From: an uncultured Gammaproteobacteria bacterium
Lineage (GTDB): Bacteria > Pseudomonadota > Gammaproteobacteria > HK1
Direction of reading: 5' to 3'
Assembly (NCBI GenBank): GCA_958295465.1
Contig: OY282353.1
Location: forward strand, 4,331,001-4,395,000
Length of the DNA: 64,000 bases
Position numbers and translations under genes: made by a program. Below the pieces are notes generated by a model, which saw nothing but the letters and a program-made list of their open reading frames with translations, did not search any database and had not been told where the DNA came from. Positions 54,349 to 62,657 of this stretch are shown piece by piece (within the stretch, counting starts at the first letter, position 1; each line of letters opens with the position of its first letter).

Positions 54349-55233
54349 TCAGGCACGGCGACGGCGGACGCCCTCCGGCAGCACCTCGACGAGCGCGGCG
54401 GCGACGATCAGCATCGATCCGACGGCCTGGGCCACACCGAACGGCTCGCCGGCCAGCGCCGCCGCGGACGCCAGCCCGGTGACCACCTCCATCATCAGCA
54501 GGAGTCCCGCGCGGCCCGGGCTGACGAGCCGTGCGCCCCGGAGGATCCCCCACGCGCTCGCCACGCTCAGCACCGCCACGATCGAGATGATCGCCGCCGC
54601 GTGAGCGGTGGCCGGAGGCGCCGGGGCCTCCGTGACCGGCAGCGCCGCAACCACCGCGATGATCGCCGTGCCGCCGATGAAGAGGGACGTGACGTGCGCC
54701 GCCGGGGAGACCGCGGCGTCCTGGTGCACGCGCAAGGTCCCGAACGCCCACGTGACCCCGGCGGTCAGCGCGCACCAGTCGCCGGGGTTGCGGGGCAGCG
54801 GCATGCCGCTTTCGCCGCCCAGCACCACCCACAGCCCGCCGAGCCCCAGGACCAGTGCGGCGAGCCGGACGCCGGTGAGCCTTTCGGCGAGCAGCAGGCG
54901 GCCGAGCACGGTGGCCCAGACCGGGCTCAGGTAGAAGAGCAGGATCGCGGTCACCACGTCGGTGAGGACGATCGAGATCGAGTAGAGCACGAAGGAGCCG
55001 CCGGTGAGCAGGCCGGTGGCGGACATGCGCGGCGTGAACGCGGCGCGCGCGGGCGGATGCCGGAGCAGGAGGGGGACGAGGAGCGCCAGCCCCACGACGA
55101 ACAGCCCGAGGGTGGTCCACACCACGCCCACGCCGCGGGCTTCGAGGTGGCGCACCGGGATCCAGTACAGCCCCCACAGCGCACCGGAGATCGCGATGAC
55201 CGCCTCGGGGCCGGTGAGCCACCGTGGGTGCAT
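54349..55233 (-). CDS. EamA/DMT family transporter
   Basis: A 294-residue drug/metabolite-type permease with ten predicted helices in two EamA repeats. The first helix is AVIAISGALWGLYWIPVRHL, the half-way junction LFYLSPVWATVLGRLLLAER, and the second repeat ends with GSMLIVAAALVEVLPEGVRR. GAGGA lies 7 nt before ATG 55233; TTG 55254 would extend it. It starts 17 bp after the GMC oxidoreductase stop, so it closes the SDR-GMC-transporter operon and may move that pathway's substrate or product. Confidence 0.9.
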   Translation of the reverse strand: MHPRWLTGPEAVIAISGALWGLYWIPVRHLEARGVGVVWTTLGLFVVGLALLVPLLLRHPPARAAFTPRMSATGLLTGGSFVLYSISIVLTDVVTAILLFYLSPVWATVLGRLLLAERLTGVRLAALVLGLGGLWVVLGGESGMPLPRNPGDWCALTAGVTWAFGTLRVHQDAAVSPAAHVTSLFIGGTAIIAVVAALPVTEAPAPPATAHAAAIISIVAVLSVASAWGILRGARLVSPGRAGLLLMMEVVTGLASAAALAGEPFGVAQAVGSMLIVAAALVEVLPEGVRRRRA

Positions 55234-55250
55234 CACCCGATCCTCGGGAG

Positions 55251-56885
55251 TCAACGCAGCACCGTCGGCTCCAAGGGCGGCCTGTCCAGGATCATGTCCG
55301 CCGCCTTCTCTCCGATCATGAGGGTCGCCGCGTTGGTGTTGGCCGAGGTCATGAGGGGCATGATCGAAGCGTCGGCGACGCGCAGGGCCTCGATCCCGTG
55401 GACGCGGAGCCGGTCGTCGACCACGGCGCCCGGATCGGTGGCCGGCCCCATCCGGCAGGTCCCCATCAGGTGGAACGCGGTGGTGCCGACGCCCCGGGCG
55501 AAGTCCAGGACTTCGTCGCCGGTACGCACGTCGTCGCCGGGCAGCACCTCCCGTACGAAATACGGCGCCAGCGGTTCGGTGCGCATCAGCCGGCGCGCGA
55601 GCCCGATGCCGCCGGCGATCACTCGCCGATCCGTCTCATGGGCAAGATAGTTCGGCTGGATCAACGGCTTCTCGAGGGGGTCGGCGCTCCGTGCCCGGAC
55701 GTATCCGGTGCTCTCCGGGCGTTGCTGCCATACCGCGACCGTGGCGCCCGGCTCGTCTTCCAGGGCCGACTGCACTCCTCGCTTGTAGCTCGCCGGCGTG
55801 AAGGTCAGTTGAAGATCGCCTGAATCGAGGGCCTCGTCCGATTTCCAGAAGCAGTGTGCCAGAGTCGGCTGCAAGGTGAGGATCCCGGCGCCCAGCGCGA
55901 AGTACTTCAGGACCTCCACCCCGAGCCGCCAGCCTCGCGCGAGCTCGTTGATCGTCCGCGTGCCCTTGACCCGGAACGCGGTACGGATCGCGTAGTGGTC
56001 GCGCAGGTTCTCGCCCACCCCGGGCAATGCCTTGCGCACCGGGATCCCGAGTTCGCCGAGCAGTGCGGGCGAGCCGACCCCCGAGAGCTGCAGGAGCTGC
56101 GGCGAATTGACGGCGCCGCCCGAGACGATCACCTCGCGCGCCGCGCGCACCACCCGACGCTCGTCCCCGCGCAGAAACTCCACCCCCACCGCGCGGTTCC
56201 CCTCGAACAGGATGCGCGTGGCGTAGGCATGGGGACGTACGTCGACGTTGCGCCGCTGCATGGCGGGGCGCAGGTGCGCCCGCGCGGTGCTCATCCGGCG
56301 GTTGCGGTGGACACTGCGCTGGAAGTAGCCGACGCCCTCCTGCCGTTCCCCGTTGTAGTCCGGATTGCGAGGGATGCCGATGCTCTCGGCTCCGGCGATG
56401 AACGCCTCGCACAGCGGATCGCGCCAGGCGAGGTCCTCGACCACGAACTCCCCGTTCCGGCCCCGGTATCGGTCGTCGCCCGGGCCGATGCGGCGTTCGC
56501 TACGCTTGAAATAGGGCAGCACGTCGGCATGGCTCCAGCCCCGGTTGCCGCGCTGCGCCCAGGTGTCGAAGTCCATGCGCTGGCCCCGGTTGTAGATGTG
56601 GCCGTTGATCGAGCTCGATCCCCCAAAGGTCCTGCCCCGCGGCTGGGCGATCCGGCGCCCCGCGCTGCCCTCGCCCGGCTCGGTCTCGTAGAGCCAGTTG
56701 ACGGAAGGGTCGGTCATCGTCTTCATGAACCCGGCGGGGATGTGGATGGAGGGATTCCAGTCCCGTCCTCCGGCCTCGAGCGCGCAGACCCGGTGGCGCC
56801 CGTCCGCGCTCAGCCGGTTCACGAGGGTGGCGCCGGCGGTCCCGGTGCCGACGACCACGAAATCGAAGGCGTCCTCGTTCGGCAC
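55251..56885 (-). CDS. GMC family FAD-dependent oxidoreductase (choline-dehydrogenase-like)
   Basis: A 544-residue flavoenzyme oxidising an alcohol. FAD-binding FVVVGTGTAGATLVNRLSA, the GMC signature GRTFGGSSSINGHIYNRG, and VIVSGGAVNSPQLLQLSGVG are clear. The catalytic His is in TTAFHLMGTCRMGP and the second active-site residue in LMTSANTNAATLMIGEKAAD. Length matches choline/alcohol dehydrogenases (about 540). It starts 6 bp after the SDR stop and precedes the EamA gene in one operon. The alcohol is not identifiable by motif. Confidence 0.93.
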   Translation of the reverse strand: MPNEDAFDFVVVGTGTAGATLVNRLSADGRHRVCALEAGGRDWNPSIHIPAGFMKTMTDPSVNWLYETEPGEGSAGRRIAQPRGRTFGGSSSINGHIYNRGQRMDFDTWAQRGNRGWSHADVLPYFKRSERRIGPGDDRYRGRNGEFVVEDLAWRDPLCEAFIAGAESIGIPRNPDYNGERQEGVGYFQRSVHRNRRMSTARAHLRPAMQRRNVDVRPHAYATRILFEGNRAVGVEFLRGDERRVVRAAREVIVSGGAVNSPQLLQLSGVGSPALLGELGIPVRKALPGVGENLRDHYAIRTAFRVKGTRTINELARGWRLGVEVLKYFALGAGILTLQPTLAHCFWKSDEALDSGDLQLTFTPASYKRGVQSALEDEPGATVAVWQQRPESTGYVRARSADPLEKPLIQPNYLAHETDRRVIAGGIGLARRLMRTEPLAPYFVREVLPGDDVRTGDEVLDFARGVGTTAFHLMGTCRMGPATDPGAVVDDRLRVHGIEALRVADASIMPLMTSANTNAATLMIGEKAADMILDRPPLEPTVLR

Positions 56886-56891
56886 GATGCG

Positions 56892-57650
56892 TCAACCCCG
56901 CCCCACGAACGGCATCTTCGTCGCCATGACGGTCATGGTCTGTACGTTGGCGTCGAGCGGAAGGCTCGCCATGCAGACCAGCGCACGCGCCACGTTCTCC
57001 GGATCCATGAGCGGCTCGACCGCGACCTCGCCGTTCGCCTGCGGCACCCCCTCGGCCATCCGTGCCGCCATCCCGGTCAGGGCGTTGCCGACGTCGAGCT
57101 GCCCGCACGCGATGTCGTACTTGCGCCCGTCGAGCGACGTGCACTTGGTCAGCCCGGTGATCGCGTGCTTGGTCGCGGTGTACGGGGCCGAGTTCGGCCG
57201 GGGGGCGTGAGCGGAGACCGAGCCGTTGTTCACGATGCGCCCGCCCATGGGCCTCTGGCTCTTCATCAGCCTGAACGCCTCCCGGGTGCACAGGAACGCT
57301 CCGGTCAGATTGACGTCGACGACGCCTTGCCACTGCTCGACGGTGAGCTCCTCCATGGGGATCCCGGGTGCGTTGACCCCGGCGTTGTTGAACAGGAAGT
57401 CGAGCCGGCCGAACGTCTCCTTCGTCTTCGCGAAGAGCGCTTCCACCGACGCCGGATCGCTCACGTCGGCCGGCGCGACCAGCGCCCGCTCTCCGCCCGT
57501 CCCCGCGTCGGCCCTGGTTTTCTCCAGGGGCTCGGGGCGGCGCCCCGCCAGCACCACCGAGTACCCCTCGTGCAACATCGCAAGCGCACAGGCCCGGCCG
57601 ATCCCGGTGCCGGCCCCGGTGATCATCGCCACCTTTCCGTTTCCGTTCAT
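56892..57650 (-). CDS. SDR family oxidoreductase
   Basis: A 252-residue classical short-chain dehydrogenase. Cofactor motif [23 protein letters not shown], the Ser of [10 protein letters not shown], and [10 protein letters not shown] supply the Ser-Tyr-Lys triad. It is the first gene of the minus-strand operon with the GMC enzyme and the EamA permease, suggesting consecutive oxidations of an alcohol-containing compound. CGGAATGAACGG context gives a weak ribosome site (GGAGGAAGCGG upstream of ATG 57650). Confidence 0.93.
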   Translation of the reverse strand: MNGNGKVAMITGAGTGIGRACALAMLHEGYSVVLAGRRPEPLEKTRADAGTGGERALVAPADVSDPASVEALFAKTKETFGRLDFLFNNAGVNAPGIPMEELTVEQWQGVVDVNLTGAFLCTREAFRLMKSQRPMGGRIVNNGSVSAHAPRPNSAPYTATKHAITGLTKCTSLDGRKYDIACGQLDVGNALTGMAARMAEGVPQANGEVAVEPLMDPENVARALVCMASLPLDANVQTMTVMATKMPFVGRG

Positions 57651-57921
57651 TCCGCTTCCTCCTCACCTTCCCGCCGAGCCGGCAGAGCCGCAACCGGGGG
57701 GCTGTCCGTCGTTCCGTCGCGATACCCTGCATGAGATTCGATCGCCGGAGGGCCGGATTCCAAGCGCAGCTCGACGGCCCGACGTCGAGCGGGGCGGAAG
57801 CGGACGGGCGACGGCGCGGACGTGCGTTCCGGACCGGCCTGCCCGGGCCGGCCGCCGCCCCTGCTCCGGCTCGACCGTCCGCTGCGCAGAAGTCTCGTCA
57901 TACCGGACGGGCAGGCGCTCG

Positions 57922-58695
57922 TCAGGCGAACGATGCTTCTACGATTCCCAGCGCCCCGAAGTCCGCCCGCGCCTCGTCGCCGGGGGCGATGGGCAGGATG
58001 CCGCCGCAGGTGCCGGTCATCACCACGTCCCCGGCGCGCAGTCCGCGTTCCGCGACCAGCGGATGGGCCGCGAGCCAGCCCACCGCCGCGAGGGGATCGC
58101 CCCAGGTCAGCAGCGAGCCCGCGCCGCGCGCCTTCTCCTCGCCGTTGACGGTGACGGTGAGCGCGCAGGCCGCGAGATCGATCGAGCGCCAGTCCTCCCC
58201 CCTCTCGCCCTCGACGAACGCAACGTTTCCCGCGCCGTCGGCGATGAGCACGAGGCCGCCGTTGGCGAGGCCGCCGGGCAACCGGCAGCCGACGATCTCG
58301 AACGACGGGGCGACGTAGTCCACCGCCGGCGCGATCTCGTCCGCCGGGTACGGATAATCCCGCGCGGGCACGTCGCCCGCGAGCTTGACGAGAAACTCGG
58401 TTTCGAGTCCCGGTGCGAAGGCCGTGGGCAGCTCGATGCACGCGCCGTTACCGGACCGGAACGGCCCCAGCAGCGGGCCGGCGAACGCATCGTCGAGCTT
58501 GAGCATCGCGAGCGCCTTGTCGTTGGTGGCGCCGAGCTTCCAGCCGATCTGCACGGCGCCCGACGCCGCGGTCTGGATCGTCTGGATCGTGTACGCCGCC
58601 GCGGTGTCGGCGGGTCTGTCGCCGGCGCCGAGCTCGATGGTCTCGCCGCTCATGCGCGCGTCCCACAGCGCTACCGCGATCTCTCTGGGGGTCAT
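57922..58695 (-). CDS. 2-keto-4-pentenoate hydratase-like protein (FAH superfamily)
   Basis: A 257-residue enzyme of the hydratase/decarboxylase branch of the fumarylacetoacetase fold. The N-terminal DTAAAYTIQTIQTAASGAVQ and IGWKLGATNDKALAMLKLD are typical of MhpD/DmpE-like hydratases. The metal-binding Glu residues lie in LETEFLVKL and the PSFEIVG segment; VVMTGTCGGILPIAPGDEAR closes the active site. It would act on a 2-oxo acid in a ring- or chain-cleavage pathway. It lies 271 bp upstream of the SDR operon, same strand, perhaps one regulon. Confidence 0.9.
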   Translation of the reverse strand: MTPREIAVALWDARMSGETIELGAGDRPADTAAAYTIQTIQTAASGAVQIGWKLGATNDKALAMLKLDDAFAGPLLGPFRSGNGACIELPTAFAPGLETEFLVKLAGDVPARDYPYPADEIAPAVDYVAPSFEIVGCRLPGGLANGGLVLIADGAGNVAFVEGERGEDWRSIDLAACALTVTVNGEEKARGAGSLLTWGDPLAAVGWLAAHPLVAERGLRAGDVVMTGTCGGILPIAPGDEARADFGALGIVEASFA

Positions 58696-58937
58696 GGCGG
58701 TCTCCCGAAGAACGATGTGCGGATGTCCGGTTCCGAGCGGTCGCGGCTCTCTCCACCGGCCACCGCGTCCGGACATCCTGGAGCGAGGGTGCCAAGGCGC
58801 CCGCGCCGGCGCAACGCCGGGGGCGCGAACGCCCGGAGCCAAACGCATGTCGAAGGGCGGTATCATTCGCCGTGCATGAATGAATGCGTGGATCATCGCA
58901 CAATGGCGACGACCCTTTCGATTTCCAGGCGACCCCC

Positions 58938-59660
58938 ATGATCGCGCCCGCGCGTGGCGATACACGGAGCCGTGGACGCCTGCCGCCGCCCCGCGCGACA
59001 GCCGCGGGGTTCCTCATCGCCGCCGCCGTCGCGGCGCACGCCGGTGACGCCGGGACCTGCGCTCCGGAAGCCGTCCACGCCGATACCGAAGGGCAGCCGC
59101 TGACGCGGGCGGAGAGGATCGCCCGAATGGATCGGGCGTTCTACGATTCACTGGCCCGGTTCGACGAATGCCAGGGCGCCGCGACGGGCGCGGGCGCCGC
59201 GGCGGGCGCGGCGGGACGGAACGGCGGCGCGGCTGGTGCGGACGGCGGTGCGGACGGCAATTCGGCAGGGACGGACGACGGCGCTTCCGTGGAATCGGTC
59301 GCGGCGGAAGGTATCCAGGGCGCTGAAGCTCCGGAACCCCCCGAGGCGACGGCGGACGATACCTCCATCGAATCGGTGGCGGCCGGAGGCATCCAGGGCA
59401 CGGAGGAGGCTCCGGAGGACGGCGAGAGGACGGCCGCGGACACGGACCGCCCGCCGGCCGTGGGCTCGGGCCAGGCGCCCGACGACATCCCGGCGCCGGA
59501 CAACGACAGCGTGCTTGAAGCGCAGATACGGCGGGCGGCGATGGAAGAGACCGATCCGCGCATACGGGCCGAGCTCTGGAATGAATACCGCAAGTACAAG
59601 GGACTGCCCCTGAAGCCGCTCCCGGGAGAAGAAGGAGAGAGCAACGATGCGCAGACATAG
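58938..59660 (+). CDS. Secreted low-complexity protein of the PEGA-SUMF1 operon
   Basis: A 240-residue hypothetical protein. A signal peptide (PRATAAGFLIAAAVAAHAG) precedes a short conserved-looking helix (AERIARMDRAFYDSLARFDE), a disordered Ala/Gly/Asp/Glu-rich middle with a repeated IQGAE/IQGTE and SVESVAAEGIQG/SIESVAAGGIQG unit, and a C-terminal helix (AELWNEYRKYKGLPL). No domain is recognised. Its stop lies 14 nt inside the next gene's start region, so the two are coupled. The ATG at 58938 is the best candidate; an upstream in-frame start at 58884 is possible. Confidence 0.65.
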   Translation: MIAPARGDTRSRGRLPPPRATAAGFLIAAAVAAHAGDAGTCAPEAVHADTEGQPLTRAERIARMDRAFYDSLARFDECQGAATGAGAAAGAAGRNGGAAGADGGADGNSAGTDDGASVESVAAEGIQGAEAPEPPEATADDTSIESVAAGGIQGTEEAPEDGERTAADTDRPPAVGSGQAPDDIPAPDNDSVLEAQIRRAAMEETDPRIRAELWNEYRKYKGLPLKPLPGEEGESNDAQT

Positions 59661-60894
59661 CGCCATTCCCGCTACCGCTCTCGCTGCCGCCGTTGCGGTG
59701 CTGGCCGGCTGCGGGGCAATGGGGACGATAACGGGGGGAGCGACGACGGGTGGGACGCCGGCGGGTCCGGCGGTCGGCCCCGCCATCGACCCGCCGGCCT
59801 CGGCCGCCGCGGACCCGTATCGAGGCGTGCGGCTCGACGTCATCGTCCCGGTCTTCGACCCCGGGCTCCCCGACGATCCCGACGACTACGAAAAGGAAGG
59901 CGTCTGGCCGGAGCTGCGCCGGGCCGAGGCGAACCGCTTCGCCGTCGCGCTCAAGAAAGCGCTCCAGGCCACCGGAGCGTTCGGTGACGTCCGGGTCTCG
60001 CCCGACGGCAGGGCCGCCGGCGACCTCTACGTCATCGGCGCAATCGAGAAATCGGACGGCCAGGACGTCAAGATCGCGGTCGAGGCCGTGGACATCGGCG
60101 GCAAGCGCTGGATGCGGAAGCGTTACCGGCATCGGGTGAAGGAATACTTCTGGCGCGACCCCCGCAACCGGGGCGAGGACCCCTACCAGCCGGTGTTCGA
60201 CGAAGCGGCCGGGGACGTCGCGAAGCTCGTCATGAAGCGTTCGTCCGAGGAGCTCGCGACCTTGCGCCAAATCGGCGAGATCCGGTTCGCCAAGACGTTC
60301 TCCGAGGAAACCTTCGCCGGGTACGTCGAGGAGCGGGGCGGGCGCGTCACCCTGACCGGGCTGCCGGATCGGGACGACCCCATGCTCGCCCGCATCCGCG
60401 CCATCCGGGTCCGGGACGGGCTGTTCATGGACCGGATGCAGACCCACTACGAAGGGTTCGCCCAGCGCACCGACACGAGCTACGCGGCCTGGCAGGAGCA
60501 CAGCCTGACCGAAGTCAAGGCGAGGAACAAGGCACGGGGCAAGGCCCTGGTCCAGGGCGTGATGGGGGCGGCGCTGGCGGTCGGCGGCGCCATCGCCGTG
60601 GTGAAGGGCGGCCACAACCGCGACGCCGGAACCGAGGTCGCCGGCATCGCCGCCGCCGTCGCCGGCGGCCTGCTCGTCGCGAAGAGCTTCCAGAACAGCG
60701 CCGAAGGCAGGGTGCACGCCGAGGCCCTGTCCGAGCTCGGCGAGTCGCTGGACGTCGAGGTCGCCCCGCAGGTCGTCGAGCTCGAAGACACCACCGTCGA
60801 GCTGACCGGTGACGCGCGGGAGCAGTTCCGTCAGTGGCGGTCGCTCCTCAGACGCATCTACGACGAGGAAGGCGTCCCGGAGACCGCCCTCTGA
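59647..60894 (+). CDS. Lipoprotein of unknown function
   Basis: A 415-residue lipoprotein. The signal peptide ends in a lipobox, AVLAGCGAMG, with Cys22 as the lipidated residue. The mature part starts with Gly/Thr/Pro-rich linker, then a folded domain RGVRLDVIVPVFDPGLPDDP and GDLYVIGAIEKSDGQDVKIA. A Gly/Ala-rich hydrophobic pair (VQGVMGAALAVGGAIAVVKG; VAGIAAAVAGGLLVAKSF) resembles membrane-active helices. It ends in a charged tail. No family is claimed. It overlaps the preceding gene and lies 8 bp before the next. Confidence 0.75.
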   Translation: MRRHSAIPATALAAAVAVLAGCGAMGTITGGATTGGTPAGPAVGPAIDPPASAAADPYRGVRLDVIVPVFDPGLPDDPDDYEKEGVWPELRRAEANRFAVALKKALQATGAFGDVRVSPDGRAAGDLYVIGAIEKSDGQDVKIAVEAVDIGGKRWMRKRYRHRVKEYFWRDPRNRGEDPYQPVFDEAAGDVAKLVMKRSSEELATLRQIGEIRFAKTFSEETFAGYVEERGGRVTLTGLPDRDDPMLARIRAIRVRDGLFMDRMQTHYEGFAQRTDTSYAAWQEHSLTEVKARNKARGKALVQGVMGAALAVGGAIAVVKGGHNRDAGTEVAGIAAAVAGGLLVAKSFQNSAEGRVHAEALSELGESLDVEVAPQVVELEDTTVELTGDAREQFRQWRSLLRRIYDEEGVPETAL

Positions 60895-60902
60895 ATCCTT
60901 GA

Positions 60903-62657
60903 ATGAACCGGGAACATGAGAACGGCGCGATCCGGAACCGGGTCGCGCGCGCTCGTGTGCATCAGGCGTCGGGCAGGAGACGCCTGCTGTGGGCGCTCGC
61001 GGGCCTGGCGGCCCTCGCCGCCGTCGGGGGCGGGGGCGTCTGGACGGGATTTCATCTGGCCCGGGAGGCTGCGCCGGACCCGGGCGTGGCCGAAACCCCG
61101 ATTCCGGAGCCCGGACAGGCCGAGCCGCCCGCGGCCGAACCCGCATCCGGGCCGGCGCAATCCGCCGGACGCGGACCGGAACGGTTGCACGAGACATCGG
61201 ATCCCGAACCCGGGCGCGTCGAGCCGCCCCCGGCCGAGCCCGCATCCGGGCCGGCGTACTCCGCCGGACGCGGACCGGAGCGGTCGCACGAGACATCGGC
61301 CTCCGAGCCCGGGCGCGTCGAGCCGCCCCCGGCCGAACCCGCACCGCGGCCAGGTCGCGCCGCCGGACATCCGCCGGAACCGGCTTCCGGGCCGGCGCCG
61401 CCGGCCGATCCGGCCGGGCAGGCCCCATCGGGACCGGCGCAGGTCGAGGAAGCGCTACGCCGTCTCGAAGACACGCTGAAGCCCGCCTCGACCGCAGGAT
61501 CGCCCTTGTCCGAACACCGGACGGCGCTGGAACGGATCGCGCTCGGCAAGGCAAAAGCTCTCGAAGCGTACCGCGACGGCGACGCCGGTTCGGCGCTCCG
61601 GCTCCTGGCCGCCGCGCAACGGGAGGCCGATGACGTCGCCCGGGAAGAGGAAGCCCGCTACCGGCTCAGTCTCCGGGCGGCGAAGGACGACTACGCCGCC
61701 GGGAACCCGGAGGCCGCCCGGATGCACATCGCGCAAGCCCTGGAACGGCGGCCCGGCTCGGCCGAGGCGAAGGCATGGGAAGCGCGCATCTCGCGACTCC
61801 CGGAGCTGCTGGCCGAGCGCCGGAAGGCCGAGGACGCCCGTGGCGCCGGAAAGCTCCGCGAGGAGCGGGCGGCGTTGCGGCGCATCGTCGAGCTCGACCC
61901 CGACGACGCCGGCGCGAGAGGGCGCATCCGGGCGGTCGAGCGGCAGATGCGGGAACGGGCATTCGAGCGGGTGATTGCCCAGGGCCGGCAGGCGGTCGAG
62001 GGGAAGCATCCGGAGCAGGCGAAACAGGCCGCCGCCGAGGCGCACCGCCGGCGGCCGGGGCATGAGGACACCCGGCAGCTTCGGGCGCAGGTCGCGGCGC
62101 TCGAACGCACGCTGAACCGCGACCGGCGCCTCGCCGAGGCCGAGCAGGCCGCGGTCCGGGATGACTGGGAGGCCGCGCTCCGCGCATTCGAGGAGGCCGG
62201 GGCCATCGAGCCGGCCCACGACGGCGCGGCGAAGGGCAGCGAGCTCGCGGCTCGCATCGTGACCGTACAGCGGGCCGTGGACGGCTTTCTGGCCCGCCCC
62301 GAACGACTCGGCTCGCCCGAGGTCGCCGGCGCCGCCAGGGAGACCCTGCGCGAGGCGAAGGCGATGGTTTCGCTCAGCGCCCGGCTCAAGACGGGCGCGG
62401 AGGCGCTGGAGCAGGCCATCGAAGCCGGACGGACGCCGGTCCCGGTCCGTATCCTGTCGGACGGCCGGACCGAGATAGGGATCCGGGGCGTCGGCCGGGT
62501 CGGGCGCACCGGGGAGCGCACCATCGAGCTTCGTCCCGGCGACTACGTGTTCGAAGGCAAGCGCCCCGGATACCGCTCCAAGCTGGTCAGGGTGGCGGTG
62601 ACGGCGGGCGGCGGTGCTCCCGTCGAGGTGCGGATCGTCTGCGATGAACGCAGTTGA
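60903..62657 (+). CDS. Membrane-anchored repeat protein with coiled/TPR-like domain
   Basis: A 584-residue protein. One transmembrane helix (LLWALAGLAALAAVGGGGVW) is followed by a Pro-rich stalk of two-plus copies of a 33-residue unit (EPGRVEPPPAEPASGPA then YSAGRGPERSHETS), encoded by near-identical 99-bp repeats at about 61100-61350. A long helical part with TPR-like regularity (AKDDYAAGNPEAARMHIAQA; EEAGAIEPAHDGAAKGSELA) follows. The end is a PEGA-like strand domain (GERTIELRPGDYVFEGKRPG). It lies between the lipoprotein and PEGA-SUMF1 genes, whose start overlaps it by 14 nt. Confidence 0.78.
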   Translation: MNREHENGAIRNRVARARVHQASGRRRLLWALAGLAALAAVGGGGVWTGFHLAREAAPDPGVAETPIPEPGQAEPPAAEPASGPAQSAGRGPERLHETSDPEPGRVEPPPAEPASGPAYSAGRGPERSHETSASEPGRVEPPPAEPAPRPGRAAGHPPEPASGPAPPADPAGQAPSGPAQVEEALRRLEDTLKPASTAGSPLSEHRTALERIALGKAKALEAYRDGDAGSALRLLAAAQREADDVAREEEARYRLSLRAAKDDYAAGNPEAARMHIAQALERRPGSAEAKAWEARISRLPELLAERRKAEDARGAGKLREERAALRRIVELDPDDAGARGRIRAVERQMRERAFERVIAQGRQAVEGKHPEQAKQAAAEAHRRRPGHEDTRQLRAQVAALERTLNRDRRLAEAEQAAVRDDWEAALRAFEEAGAIEPAHDGAAKGSELAARIVTVQRAVDGFLARPERLGSPEVAGAARETLREAKAMVSLSARLKTGAEALEQAIEAGRTPVPVRILSDGRTEIGIRGVGRVGRTGERTIELRPGDYVFEGKRPGYRSKLVRVAVTAGGGAPVEVRIVCDERS

